From: Phycisphaerales bacterium
GTDB lineage: Bacteria > Planctomycetota > Phycisphaerae > UBA1845
Assembly (NCBI GenBank): GCA_020852275.1
Contig: JADZBE010000023.1
Location: 57,745-121,744 of the forward strand
Reading direction: 5' to 3'
DNA length: 64,000 nucleotides
The notes under the pieces were generated by a model. The model was not told where the DNA came from. It did no database searches and saw nothing but the letters and a program-made list of their open reading frames with translations. Shown piece by piece: positions 34,093 to 43,031 of the stretch. Positions within the stretch are counted from its first letter, which is position 1. Each line of letters opens with the position of its first letter. The position numbers and the translations under genes were made by a program.

Positions 34093-35502
34093 CGCCTGCT
34101 GCAACGACGGGGCGCCCGGCGTGGCCCAGACGCAGTTCTTGCCGCCCCGTTTGGCGGCGTACAGGGCTTGGTCGGCGGCATGAAGCAGGCGGGGTGCTTC
34201 GCGCGGCGCCAGCCCCACGGTGTCGGTCAAACCCAAGCTCAGCGTCGTCGGCTCGACGACATCCGCCTTCGCCTGCAACTCGGCGAACTCCTCGATCACG
34301 CGACGAGCGAGCGTGCGCGCCTGCTCCCGGTCGGTGTGTGGCAGCAGGATCACGAACTCATCGCCACCGAACCGCGCGCCGACGTCGCTGACGCGCATCT
34401 GCCGGCGCAGCGCGCCCGCCAGCATCGTCAGCCGCCGGTCGCCCTCGGCGTGTCCGAAGCGGTCGTTGACCGTCTTGAAGTCGTCCACGTCGATCATCAC
34501 GCACGCCAGCATGTGCCCGTAGCGCTCCGCCTCGGCGAAGCGCCGCTTGAGCATCTCGTCGAAGTAACGGCGGTTGTACAACCCCGTCAGCGAGTCGCGC
34601 GTCGCCAGGTGCCGCAGCAGCCGCGTGCGCCGCGCCACGCGCTTCTCCAGCTCGTTGTTGAGCTTCATCAGGCTTTCGTGCGCCCGCTGATGCTGATCGG
34701 CCATGAGATTGAAGGTGCCTGCCAGCTTGCCGATCTCGTCGCGGCGCTCTACGCGACTGCGCACGTCGAGGTATCCGCTGGAAAACGCGGACATGGCCTC
34801 GCAAAGTTCGTTGATCGGACGCACCATGCGCCGCACGACGAGAAAGCTCAGCGGGATGCCCAGCAGCAGCACGATGATCCCCACGCCGACGAGGAAGTTC
34901 AGCGTCTGCGCGGACCACAGGTGCCACGATTCGACCGACGTGGACAGGTGCAGATAGCCCAGCACGCCGGGTCGCTCCGCGGCGCCCGCGCCCCCGACGA
35001 CGCCGGCAAGATCCCGCACGGGGTACACCACGCCGGTGAACGCGGGATGATCGCGCTGCGCCGGATAATACTGCGACACGCCCATGGGCAGATCGCCCGC
35101 GCCGAGCTGCCACGCGATGGACACGTCCGGCAGCCATTGCCCCGCGCGGTTGTGAGTGACCAGCGCCTCGCCGTCGCGCCCGAAAAAGCGCACGCACAGC
35201 ACGGGATCGCGCGTCGTCAATTCGCGCGCCAGCTCCTTGAGGTTCGCCCGATCGTCCTTCAGCATCAGCGGCGCGGCCGCCAGCGCCGCCGTCTCAGCAA
35301 GGCGCAGCGTTTCCTCCGCGTGCTGGGACTCGAAGAGGTTCGTGGAGGCGCTGAACAGGAAGAGAGACGCACCAAGCGAAACCGTCAGCGCCACCGCGAC
35401 CACGAACACCGTGGCCCGGCATTGCAGACCGAGAATGACCTGCCGCGAGCGCGAGATCGCCGCGCCGCCGTCGCTCTGTCGGGTTTCAACCTGCTCAGCC
35501 AT
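34090..35502 (-). CDS. Membrane diguanylate cyclase
   Basis: The 470-residue enzyme makes cyclic di-GMP from two GTP. Order: TM helix (about 27-48), an extracytoplasmic sensor of about 150 residues, TM helix (about 196-220), HAMP (RRMVRPINELCEAMSAFSSG, then DEIGKLAGTFNLMADQH), coiled coil, and a GGDEF domain (DSLTGLYNRRYFDE, then VMIDVDDFKTVNDRFGH). The active site RFGGDEF is intact, and an inhibitory I-site RVSD stands five residues before GGDEF, so product feedback is expected. It is monocistronic. Its TAA stop coincides with the end of a MITE-like element. It is the only c-di-GMP gene seen here; PilT and GGDEF together fit surface attachment control, but that is general inference. Confidence 0.95.
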   Translation of the reverse strand: MAEQVETRQSDGGAAISRSRQVILGLQCRATVFVVAVALTVSLGASLFLFSASTNLFESQHAEETLRLAETAALAAAPLMLKDDRANLKELARELTTRDPVLCVRFFGRDGEALVTHNRAGQWLPDVSIAWQLGAGDLPMGVSQYYPAQRDHPAFTGVVYPVRDLAGVVGGAGAAERPGVLGYLHLSTSVESWHLWSAQTLNFLVGVGIIVLLLGIPLSFLVVRRMVRPINELCEAMSAFSSGYLDVRSRVERRDEIGKLAGTFNLMADQHQRAHESLMKLNNELEKRVARRTRLLRHLATRDSLTGLYNRRYFDEMLKRRFAEAERYGHMLACVMIDVDDFKTVNDRFGHAEGDRRLTMLAGALRRQMRVSDVGARFGGDEFVILLPHTDREQARTLARRVIEEFAELQAKADVVEPTTLSLGLTDTVGLAPREAPRLLHAADQALYAAKRGGKNCVWATPGAPSLQQA

Positions 35503-35698
35503 CGCAGGTATATCGGAACTTCGTCCGATGGAATGGAGCAGATCTTGCGGTATGCGGACGCCGGACCCGCCGGCAGGAGCCGCGCCCGTCAGAGCCGCGC
35601 CCGTAAGGAAGCGCGATTCAACGCGCCCCAGGCGGCGACGAATGGATGCGGGTCACCCGCAGCTTGGGCAGCAGGGTTCGCTCCCTTACGGTCGCGGC

Positions 35699-37096
35699 TC
35701 AAACAGCAACGCTCGCGGCTTCCACGGGACCGCATCGCAGCGCGTCCCCCAGCAACGCCAGCACGTCCTTCATTCTGCGCCTGTAGGTATGTTCGCCCAG
35801 CGTTCGCCTCTGACCGGCCGCCGCCATCGCCGCGCGTCGATCCTCGCGGCGAAGCAGCTCCGCGATCACCTCGACGCATTCCCCGGCGCTGCGATACGTC
35901 GCCACCTCGACGCCGGGTTCGAACATCTCGCCGAGATTCTCCTTATCATCCGTGACCAGCGCCGCTGCCACGCCGGTGGCCTCGAACAGCCGACAGTTGT
36001 TCGCGTAGCGCAGCGGGTCGTGCCCCGCGACCTCGATCGCGCCGTGGCAGTTGACCGCCACCTTCGCGGCGGCGAGCGCGCGATACATCTCGATGCCCCA
36101 GCGCTCCCCCCCGTGGCACGCGCGAATCGCCGAATCCGCGGGCAGCGTCTCCGCGCCGTAACCGAAGACCCGCATGGGAACCGCCCGGCACAACGCCTCC
36201 AGCAGGCGCATCCGCTCTCCATGCACCGGCGACAGGCCCCCGACGAAAACGACGCCGTCCCGGCGCTGCGATTCTCCCAGCGCCGGCAGCACCGCAAGAT
36301 CGAACGCCAGCCGAAGGTGCGCGGCCGCCTTCCCAAGTTCGCGGAAGTGGCTCACGATCGGCGGCCAGGAGGACAGAATCAGGTCGTGGTGCGCGAAGGT
36401 GCGCGCCGCGGGCAGGGAACAGGCGACCTGACCCACCAGCAGCCGCGTGTGCTCCTTCACCCGCCGCCAGACCTCGTCGCGCGCGATGGAGAGTTCCTGG
36501 ACGTACACCACGTCAGGCCGAAATTGCCGAACCTGCTCAAGGAAGATCAACGGCGACCACCGGGACTTTCGCGCAGGGGACGCGGACGGGTTGAGGATTG
36601 AGGGCGCGTTGAGGATTGAGGGCGGGTTGACGGTTGCGGGCGGGTTGACGGTTGCGGGCGGGTCGAGGGCTGCGGACGGGATAGCAGGCTGCTGCGAAAA
36701 GGTGGCACGGACCTCCGGGGCGTGCGTTCTCCCGGGGAATTCCTGTGCCGAACCACGCGATTCGGAGATTTGCAACGGGCTGACAGGCGTTGCGGACGCG
36801 GATCGACCGCGCTCGGCGCCGAATGATTGGACACGCCCCGGGTCCGCGCCTTCGTCGGGATCAAGTCCGTGTTCCAGCGCCCAGGCACGCTGAAGCGAAG
36901 CCGCGTTGAGCACCACCGTCCGCGCCTCGCACCCCAGCGCGCGCAGCCCGGCGGCCGGCGCGTCGCCGGTGCCGAAATGCTGCGCCATGAGGTGCGCGTG
37001 CTGCTCCTCGTATCCGCAGCGCGCCACATCCGGGTGACGCCGCCGGTAGTCGTCGAGGAATGCTCCGTAGTACGTGTCGGCGATGAGAATGCGCAA
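35699..37096 (-). CDS. CgeB-like glycosyltransferase
   Basis: The 465-residue protein begins MRILIADTYYGAFLDDYRRR, and its C-terminal half (GYGAETLPADSAIRACHGG, CHGAIEVAGHDPLRYANN, RLFEATGVAAALVTDDKENL, FEPGVEVATYRSAGE) is the spore-maturation CgeB / GT4-like glycosyltransferase domain, which transfers sugar from an NDP-sugar to a surface acceptor. Residues 146-175 are an in-frame minisatellite: five 18-bp units at 36590-36679 encode six-residue repeats (PPATVN, APSILN). The stop codon TGA (35699-35701) begins a CTCCCTTACGGTCGCGGCTC unit read on the other strand. Acceptor and sugar are unknown. Confidence 0.85.
   Translation of the reverse strand: MRILIADTYYGAFLDDYRRRHPDVARCGYEEQHAHLMAQHFGTGDAPAAGLRALGCEARTVVLNAASLQRAWALEHGLDPDEGADPGRVQSFGAERGRSASATPVSPLQISESRGSAQEFPGRTHAPEVRATFSQQPAIPSAALDPPATVNPPATVNPPSILNAPSILNPSASPARKSRWSPLIFLEQVRQFRPDVVYVQELSIARDEVWRRVKEHTRLLVGQVACSLPAARTFAHHDLILSSWPPIVSHFRELGKAAAHLRLAFDLAVLPALGESQRRDGVVFVGGLSPVHGERMRLLEALCRAVPMRVFGYGAETLPADSAIRACHGGERWGIEMYRALAAAKVAVNCHGAIEVAGHDPLRYANNCRLFEATGVAAALVTDDKENLGEMFEPGVEVATYRSAGECVEVIAELLRREDRRAAMAAAGQRRTLGEHTYRRRMKDVLALLGDALRCGPVEAASVAV
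36590..36679. repeat. In-frame 18-bp minisatellite
   Basis: Five tandem units: GTTGAGGATTGAGGGCGC, GTTGAGGATTGAGGGCGG, GTTGACGGTTGCGGGCGG twice, and GTCGAGGGCTGCGGACGG. The 18-bp period keeps the glycosyltransferase frame open. Confidence 0.85.
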
Positions 37097-37455
37097 GGAT
37101 CGTCCATCCTTCCGAAGGAGCGTCCACCCTTCCGAAGCAGTCCGAAAGCGCGCCCCCTCCTACATCGGTCAGACGAGCCATTCGTTCGCAGCCGGATTGA
37201 GATGGCCCCTGCCAACGCCATTTCCCTGCGGAACAGACCCGCCCACCCTGCGGCGAGCACCCCGCAATGCTGCTGTGCCTGAATGGAAGCTCGGTAAGGA
37301 GACACGGGGTGGCAGGGTCTGGCGTAATCGCCTGACCGTGGCGAACCGGGCAGAACCATGGCCAACGGAGTACGGTTGACCACGCCACCCGCTCTCCGAC
37401 ATGATCGGAGTCCAACCCCGGGCGATTCAGGATTCCTCGCGGGTCAACGGCCCCC
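37097..37455. repeat. Intergenic region with GGTCTGGCG..CGCC..GACC palindromes
   Basis: At 37316-37345 GTCTGGCGTAATCGCCTGACC is followed by GTGGCGAACCGGG and, at 37360-37395, CCAACGGAGTACGGTTGACC, the same units as at 48791-48820, 51773-51835 and 52750-52780. No gene was recognised in this gap. Confidence 0.6.
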
Positions 37456-37484
37456 TTGACTTTCCTACTCGTTTATGTCATAAT
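37456..37484 (+). promoter_or_regulatory. Sigma-70 promoter of the secreted-protein operon
   Basis: TTGACT (37456-37461), 17-base spacer, CATAAT (37479-37484): each box is one base from consensus. It lies about 300 bp before the first structural gene (37780). Confidence 0.65.
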
Positions 37485-37506
37485 CCTACATCGTAAGGAG
37501 GGTAAC

Positions 37507-37626
37507 GTGCGCCGCATCCGTTGCCACAATGCCTCTGCGCCTCTGCGCCTCTGCGTCTCTGCGCCGCTGTGCCTTGCGGCCTCGTTGCCTCGTTGCCTCG
37601 TTGCCTCGATGCCGGTCTCTCGCTGA
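37507..37626 (+). other. Possible short leader peptide
   Basis: AAGGAGGG ends 5 bases before a GTG that opens a 39-codon frame (MRRIRCHNASAPLRLC...). The frame crosses a CTCTGCGCCTCTGCGC tandem and a TTGCCTCG tandem, so the peptide may be accidental, but a strong SD directly after a good promoter is notable. Confidence 0.25.
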
Positions 37627-37779
37627 CGACGCGTTTCTGCTCGATCGGCCTGTACGCCCGGGCAGCGCTGATTCGCCGAAGCCCTTCCCCGCTTCTCGCT
37701 TGCCATCCCGCTGTGTTTCCGGTCCTGCTCTGCGGCGGGTCCGGTTCTCCTTTCCCTTTTTTTTCAAGGAGGTGCGAAC

Positions 37780-38307
37780 ATGGAACGTGGTACACTCGTA
37801 GGATTGAGAGCGGGGGGCGCGACGCTGTGTGGCGTCGCGGCAGTGGCGGCGGCCGCGGCGTTGATGGCCGGGGCGGCGCCCGGGCCGACGGAGGGGATGG
37901 TCGCGGTCGATCCGGTTGTGGTCGATCCGGTTGTGGTCGATCCGGTTGTGGTTGGTCCGGTCGCGGTCGGTCCGGCGATTGCATTCGTGGCCTCGCCGGG
38001 GATGCGCGCGTCGTACACGTGGACGGGCAACGGAGCTACCGATGACTGGAACGTGACCGGCAACTGGTTCTCCAGAGGCATCGGCTATCCCAGCAGTTCG
38101 GCGGACGACGCCAACTTCACCAGCACGGCGGTTCCGGTCCTCGAGGCCAGTCACACGATCGACGATCTGAGCGTCACCAACGCCGGCGTGACCTTCGATG
38201 CGTTCGAGAACGACCGGAACCTCACGTGCGACACGGTCACCATCTCCGGCGGCGCGGGCGCCGCCGAGTTGAAGGCGACCTACCGGGCGGGCGTCGAAAC
38301 GGACTGA
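37780..38307 (+). CDS. Secreted protein with VDPVV repeats
   Basis: The 175-residue product has an ideal SD (AAGGAGG, 7 bases before the ATG) and a long N-terminal signal (ATLCGVAAVAAAAALMAGAA). Next is a repeat of five-residue VDPVV units (VDPVVVDPVVVDPVV), then one beta-helix-like start module TWTGNGATDDWNVTGNW, which also begins the protein at 39596 (W.GDVDDDWFEENNW). The protein ends after only about 90 residues of that domain, so it looks truncated compared with planctomycete autotransporter-like beta-helix proteins. It opens the three-gene operon running to 40582. Confidence 0.72.
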   Translation: MERGTLVGLRAGGATLCGVAAVAAAAALMAGAAPGPTEGMVAVDPVVVDPVVVDPVVVGPVAVGPAIAFVASPGMRASYTWTGNGATDDWNVTGNWFSRGIGYPSSSADDANFTSTAVPVLEASHTIDDLSVTNAGVTFDAFENDRNLTCDTVTISGGAGAAELKATYRAGVETD

Positions 38308-38387
38308 TCCACGAAGCGGCATTCGCGATCCCCTTCGTCCGGTTCCAGAGCTTGGATCGTGCAATGTTCGCGGGAAGGACGCATTCA

Positions 38388-39572
38388 ATGATCTCCAGAT
38401 GGTCAGTGGTAGCCTGCCTTCTCACAGCCAAAACGCTGTTGGCCCAGGTCAACCTGCCGCCGGGATTTGAGGTCGTAGAGATCGCGGAGAACGACTACGG
38501 ATCGACCAATGCGGACATCAATGATTGCGGCCAGATCGCATTTGGCCAGCGACAAGACTTAAATGGGCACATTGAGGTATTCGTTTATGATAATGGGTAC
38601 ATCACCCAGATCACGAACGGAGATGATCGCAATGTGATTCCCCAGATCAATAACTCGGGCCAAATGATTTGGGGTCGCGGGGTCCATCGTGCAACAGTCA
38701 CGCAACTGATTTTCTATGACCAAGGCGTCGAAACCTTGGTAGAGGAGTATTCAAATGCGCCTAATGGATGGAGTATCAATAATCTGGGTCATGTTTGTTG
38801 GGCACGCAAGGTCAGCTCGCGATGCCCGAGGCAAGAGAATTTGTTCCTTTGGGACGGCTCGACTGCAAATCAGCAGACTTTCGACGCCGAGCTGAGCAAT
38901 GTGGGTCCGAGCCTGAATGACCTTGATGCTTTTGCCTGGACCTATGCTCAGTTCTGCGACAATCCTTGGAGATCTGAGGTCTTGGTCCGGTTCGCGGACA
39001 AGGTGCTTACACTGCCATCACCAGGTACCCAGAATCAGACGCCGGAGCTGACCAACTCCGGCCTCGTCGTCTGGACATCGAGCTCGCGGCTGCTGCTATG
39101 GACAGGCTTAGAATCGCGAGAGCTTCTCGAACGAGGAGGTAGGGGGAGCCTGAATGAATGGCCGCGAGTCTATGTCCCGGTTTTCGACTTCTCCACCAAC
39201 AGTTGGCCGGCGTGGATACTGGATGTCCGCGACAAGGATATTGCGCGCTATCTCATGACGGATAACGACTTCTGGTATTCGAACGGATCAGTGAACAAAT
39301 GGGGGGAAGCCGCGGCGGACTGGTCTGAGGATCCGCCCAACAGTCAATGGCGCGGCGGCGTGCTGTTTCTTCGTCGTATTCGTACGGGCGATAGTGAATT
39401 CGATGGCGACGTTGATCTGCGCGACCACAATCGGTTTGCGCAAGTTATGACAGGGTCTGTGCGGAAAGACAGGCTTTGTGAAGATCGTTTTTTGGACATC
39501 GATTACGACGGCGATCTGGACCTTGGCGACTATGCAAAGTTCCAGAACGCATTTACTGGCGCATCTCCATAA
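38388..39572 (+). CDS. Secreted protein with C-terminal dockerin-like EF-hand pair
   Basis: The 394-residue product starts MISRWSVVACLLTAKTLLAQ (signal peptide). GGAAGGA lies 8 bases before the ATG at 38388. The body contains repeated beta-propeller-like units (NDCGQIAFGQRQDLNGH, then NNSGQMIWGRG and NNLGHVCWAR), a pattern found in bacterial secreted WD/HAF-repeat-like proteins. The C-terminus has two calcium-loop segments, EFDGDVDLRDHNRF and DIDYDGDLDLGDYAKF, typical of type I dockerins in planctomycetes. GC content is lower than in the neighbours (AATGATTGCGG..., AATAATGGG), suggesting transfer. Second gene of the operon. Confidence 0.75.
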   Translation: MISRWSVVACLLTAKTLLAQVNLPPGFEVVEIAENDYGSTNADINDCGQIAFGQRQDLNGHIEVFVYDNGYITQITNGDDRNVIPQINNSGQMIWGRGVHRATVTQLIFYDQGVETLVEEYSNAPNGWSINNLGHVCWARKVSSRCPRQENLFLWDGSTANQQTFDAELSNVGPSLNDLDAFAWTYAQFCDNPWRSEVLVRFADKVLTLPSPGTQNQTPELTNSGLVVWTSSSRLLLWTGLESRELLERGGRGSLNEWPRVYVPVFDFSTNSWPAWILDVRDKDIARYLMTDNDFWYSNGSVNKWGEAAADWSEDPPNSQWRGGVLFLRRIRTGDSEFDGDVDLRDHNRFAQVMTGSVRKDRLCEDRFLDIDYDGDLDLGDYAKFQNAFTGASP

Positions 39573-39595
39573 GATGCACCGAAGGAGTTGAAGAC

Positions 39596-40582
39596 ATGAA
39601 GAGTCTGTTGACGTTCATGATTGTGGCGTTGCTATGTGTCACATGTGTGAGTGGAATGGCGTTAGCACAACTCACTCAAACAACATGGCAGGGCGACGTG
39701 GATGACGATTGGTTCGAAGAGAATAACTGGACTAGTGGCCAGCGCCCCGACGAAGGCTACGAAGCGATTATCCCCTACAACCCTGCGGGAGGAAACGTGT
39801 GGCCAGTCATTGATGACGATCAGCAGGTCGCCGAAGCTGGTAAGCTGACGATCACAGTGAGCGGCGCGACTCGCGGGTCGCTGACGATCAAGGGTCAGTC
39901 GGTCCTAGTGCTTGGCGACGGCAACGCCCAGACGACAACGATTAACGGTGACGTGTATCTGGGTCAGAATGGTGGTTCGGATTATGCCACGCTCAAGATC
40001 AACGGCAGCCACGTCATCCAGGGCGAGGGCGGCACGATCACCATGCGCGATTTCCAGAATACGAAAATCCTGGAAAACGACGGCACCGGCGACTATCTCA
40101 CGCTCCAGTCGAGCAACACTTCGTGCACCGGCTGGCCGGCGGACCGCGACTGCACCGTGCTTATGCACGGCTCGGCCGAGATCCACGTCGGACTGGACAA
40201 CCGCGCGTATGTTGTTTCGGACGACAGTTGCCTCAAGCTCAAGACCGACGCCAAGACCGGCACCAGCGCGGGGTACTGGCAAGTGGAAAATGGGGCCGAG
40301 TTTCACGTCGAGACGGGCGTAACCGGGGCGTGCCCGTGGGAGATCACCGACCTGGACGGCGGCCAGTTCATTGTCGAGGACAACGGCTGCGTCAACGCCA
40401 CAGGCCCGGTGACGCTCAACGCCGGGGAGCTGCTCTGCTACGAGCAGTTCTGCACGTCGGGCAAGCTGATCCTGAAATCGGTCTCCAAGGGGGGAGGTCA
40501 GTACACCGGTCCCAGAATCTACGTCGTCGGCGGGAAAGAAGCGAAGTTCGGAAGCGCCGTCACCTGCGGCTCATGCCCGTAG
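39596..40582 (+). CDS. Secreted beta-helix-like protein
   Basis: The 328-residue product starts MKSLLTFMIVALLCVTCVSG (signal peptide) with GAAGGAG 9 bases upstream. The mature part begins W.GDVDDDWFEENNWTSGQRPDEG, the autotransporter-like N-module shared with the protein at 37780, followed by beta-rich repeats (GSLTIKGQSVLVLGDGN, GDVYLGQNGGSDYATLKING, GTITMRDFQNTKIL), suggesting a right-handed beta helix. Cys are rare until the C-terminus. Third and last gene of the operon; 24 bp separate it from the dockerin gene. A cell-surface adhesin or matrix protein is the most likely role by fold. Confidence 0.75.
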   Translation: MKSLLTFMIVALLCVTCVSGMALAQLTQTTWQGDVDDDWFEENNWTSGQRPDEGYEAIIPYNPAGGNVWPVIDDDQQVAEAGKLTITVSGATRGSLTIKGQSVLVLGDGNAQTTTINGDVYLGQNGGSDYATLKINGSHVIQGEGGTITMRDFQNTKILENDGTGDYLTLQSSNTSCTGWPADRDCTVLMHGSAEIHVGLDNRAYVVSDDSCLKLKTDAKTGTSAGYWQVENGAEFHVETGVTGACPWEITDLDGGQFIVEDNGCVNATGPVTLNAGELLCYEQFCTSGKLILKSVSKGGGQYTGPRIYVVGGKEAKFGSAVTCGSCP

Positions 40583-40657
40583 AAAACGCGGCGCGGGTCC
40601 TTGCAGCCCGACGGTGAGCGCTGGACCGACGGTGAGCGATTAACCGACGTTGAACGA

Positions 40658-40883
40658 TTAACAGTCCGTGGTGGAACTCGAAACCGAGCATGGGGACCGT
40701 CACCCCCGCGCAGGCGGGGGTCTAGTCCGCACAGGGCAACTCCTGGATTCCCGCCTGCGCGGGAATGACGGATGGGTTCCCGCCTGTGGGGAATGACGGA
40801 TGGGTTCCCGCCTGTGGGGAATGACGGATGGGTTGCCGCCTGCGCGGGAATGACGAACGCGGGCTTTCATCACGGGCTGTTAA
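40658..40883. mobile_element. MITE-like element, copy D (best preserved)
   Basis: 226 bp with terminal inverted repeats TTAACAGTCCGTGGTGGAA (left) and, reading inward from the right, TTAACAGCCCGTGATGAAA (16 of 19 identical). Inside: GGGGACCGTCACCCCC, CGCGCAGGCGGGGGTC, and four TTCCCGCCTG(C/T)G(C/G)GGGAATGACG palindromes. The flanks carry a near-duplicate CCGA(C/T)GTTGAACG, but the left flank is itself part of a tandem array (40600-40657), so a target-site duplication is not certain. Confidence 0.75.
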
Positions 40884-41000
40884 CCGATGTTGAACGCGCG
40901 GCGGCCGGGATGAGCCATCCCGGCCGCCGCTTCGACTTGGGCCGAAGACCTCTTCCCGGAAACAAGCCTTAGCTGAGCCGTCGCTCCAACGGGGCACGCC

Positions 41001-43031
41001 TCAAGGCGCCGTCAAGATCTTCTGCCCGACTTCCGGCGCGATCTGAAGGGGGCTGCCGGCGGCGGGTTTGGACTTGGCCTCGAACTCTCCCGCGGTCATC
41101 AGCGCCACCAGCTCCACCTGATACACGACCCATTCGCCGGGCTTGAGCCCCTGCTTGCCGGGACCGAACGGATCCTGCACGTGGAGGACGCGGACGCCGC
41201 CGACTCTCATGTCCGGCAGCGCCTGTTTCAGCGCCGGCATGAGCGCCTTGAAGAGCTGCTCGAAGGGACGATCGCGCATGATGGTGCTGTCGGCCAGCAG
41301 CTTGCCCCCGTCGCGCCACATGGCGTAGTGCAGGACGACGGCGCCGTCCGCCGCGGGGGGGGGGCCTTCGCCGATCTTCACGTCGTACACCTTGAGCTTG
41401 GGATTGACCGAAACGAGCCGGTCCTCCGGCACGACCGGGAAGTGCGGGGGGGCGGGCGTGGGCTTGGCCTCCAGCAGCTTGACGTGAAAGACGATATCCT
41501 CATCGGGCGTCATGCTGGGCAGGATCGTGTTCCCGAACGCCGCCTTAGCCGGCGCGATGATGAGCCGCTCGCCGCCGACCTTCATGCCGCGGATGCCGGC
41601 GGGCCAGCACTTCGCCGCCACCGCGCTGACCGCGGGGTCGCCCAAATCCTTGAGAACGCCGCGGTCCGGATTCTCCACCGACTTGTAACGGGACAGATGC
41701 CCCGAAGCGGACCAGAGGTTGTCCGCGAACGAAACGAGCCAGTCGTCCTGCGCCGCAGGCCCTGTTCCCTCCGTCAACTCGACGGTGCGCACGCCGTCGG
41801 CCACGGTCTTTTCCCGCGACGCGTTCCACTTCGGTTTGGGAGGAGGCGGCGGATCGTCCGACACGGCGACGAGGAAGATGTCCACGGTCATCGTGTCCTC
41901 CTGCCCGTCGAGGACGGCGTCGGGAGCGGGGCGATCCGCGGAGGGCGACGATCGCTTCAGCAGCCTGGACGGGATGAACGTCTTGCGACGCCCGCCGGGT
42001 TTCATCGTCGAAAGGGCTTCGAAAACGCCATCGGTCAGCCCATGATCGAGCGGGAATCTCCAGTTGATGTTCATCGCGCCGGGAGGGGACACGTCGCGTC
42101 CGTCGCGCGTGCGGAAGCGAAAGCGCGCGGCCACCGTCTGACCCGGCTTTGGCGACGCGCCTTCGCCGACGATCTGGTCGATGTAGGACAGGCCGGAGTC
42201 CGTCTTCTGCCGCGTTTCCGGCGCAATGTCCCGTCCGGCGCGTACGTCGTCGAGGAAGGTTGTTATCTTGGCGGCGACCGGCGCCGCCGCGGTCTTGAGG
42301 ATCGGCGCCTCGCTGTCCACGCGGCGCACGCGGACGCGCTCGGCGGCATCCAACCCGGTGGCCTTGAGGTATTGCCCCGCGGAGCCGACGCCGAGCATGA
42401 GATCGGCGCGATACAGGGCGAGCGTGGGCGCGGTCAGCTTCGAGAGCGTCGCCTTCCAGGCCGAGTCTGTGTCGTTCTCGCCTTCCGCGGCAACGTCCTC
42501 CGGCCCAGTGAGGTCCACAAGCACGAGGGCTTTGATGACCTCCGGCGCGGCGACGGCGGCTTCGACAGCCGTTCGCGCGTCGTCGCCCATCGCCAGCAGC
42601 GTGCAGTTCGTCAGCTTGCGCGAGCGCAGCGTGTTGAGCAGCGTTTCGCTGGGCCGCGGCGGTGGCGCCTTTTTCGTCTGCCCATTCTGTTTCGCGTCCG
42701 GCGCGGGCTTTGCGGCGGCGGGGGGCAGAATCACCACGCGGTAGTGCTTGCGAAGCGAAGCCGCCACCGTCGCCCAGAGATCTTCCTTCACGCCGGCGGG
42801 CTTGAGCAGAACGGCCGGCGGCTTGAGTTCGTCGGCAGGCGTGGTCGGTGGTTGTTCCTTCGGGGCCGGCGGCTGCTCCTTACTGGCAGGTGGTTGCTGG
42901 TTCGTGGGGTGCGGCTGCTGTTGGGCCGCACGGGAGGTGACTGCGCCCGCGGCAAGAACGGCCCCGCAGAGGCAGGCGAGTCTCAGCGCTGCCGCCGCGC
43001 GGCGTTTTAAGGAGTCGAGCTTTGCAAACAC
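41001..43031 (-). CDS. Secreted hydrolase-like / triple FKBP-domain protein
   Basis: About 676 residues from the GTG at 43031, which has GGGGAG 8 bases upstream and opens a signal peptide (LRLACLCGAVLAAGAVTSRA). A Pro/Gln-rich linker (about 38-65) leads to a degenerate alpha/beta-hydrolase domain (about 66-290: NCTLLAMGDDARTAVEAA, ALVLVDLTGPED) in which Gly-Asp-Asp replaces the nucleophile elbow. Three FKBP-type peptidyl-prolyl isomerase-like domains follow (about 300-420, 430-560, 565-665; e.g. GASPKPGQTVAARFRFRTRDG, GMKVGGERLIIAPAKAAFG, GPPPAADGAVVLHYAMWRDG). The gene overlaps the end of the ABC permease gene. A periplasmic folding role is likely. Confidence 0.85.
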   Translation of the reverse strand: MFAKLDSLKRRAAAALRLACLCGAVLAAGAVTSRAAQQQPHPTNQQPPASKEQPPAPKEQPPTTPADELKPPAVLLKPAGVKEDLWATVAASLRKHYRVVILPPAAAKPAPDAKQNGQTKKAPPPRPSETLLNTLRSRKLTNCTLLAMGDDARTAVEAAVAAPEVIKALVLVDLTGPEDVAAEGENDTDSAWKATLSKLTAPTLALYRADLMLGVGSAGQYLKATGLDAAERVRVRRVDSEAPILKTAAAPVAAKITTFLDDVRAGRDIAPETRQKTDSGLSYIDQIVGEGASPKPGQTVAARFRFRTRDGRDVSPPGAMNINWRFPLDHGLTDGVFEALSTMKPGGRRKTFIPSRLLKRSSPSADRPAPDAVLDGQEDTMTVDIFLVAVSDDPPPPPKPKWNASREKTVADGVRTVELTEGTGPAAQDDWLVSFADNLWSASGHLSRYKSVENPDRGVLKDLGDPAVSAVAAKCWPAGIRGMKVGGERLIIAPAKAAFGNTILPSMTPDEDIVFHVKLLEAKPTPAPPHFPVVPEDRLVSVNPKLKVYDVKIGEGPPPAADGAVVLHYAMWRDGGKLLADSTIMRDRPFEQLFKALMPALKQALPDMRVGGVRVLHVQDPFGPGKQGLKPGEWVVYQVELVALMTAGEFEAKSKPAAGSPLQIAPEVGQKILTAP

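Noticed and set aside
37486..38388. 300-codon minus-strand frame opposite the VDPVV protein
   Set aside because: The plus-strand gene has an ideal SD and signal peptide; the minus frame is made of the complement of its repeats.
41181..43010. 609-codon plus-strand frame
   Set aside because: Antisense to the FKBP-domain gene; rich in Arg/His/Glu with no family pattern.
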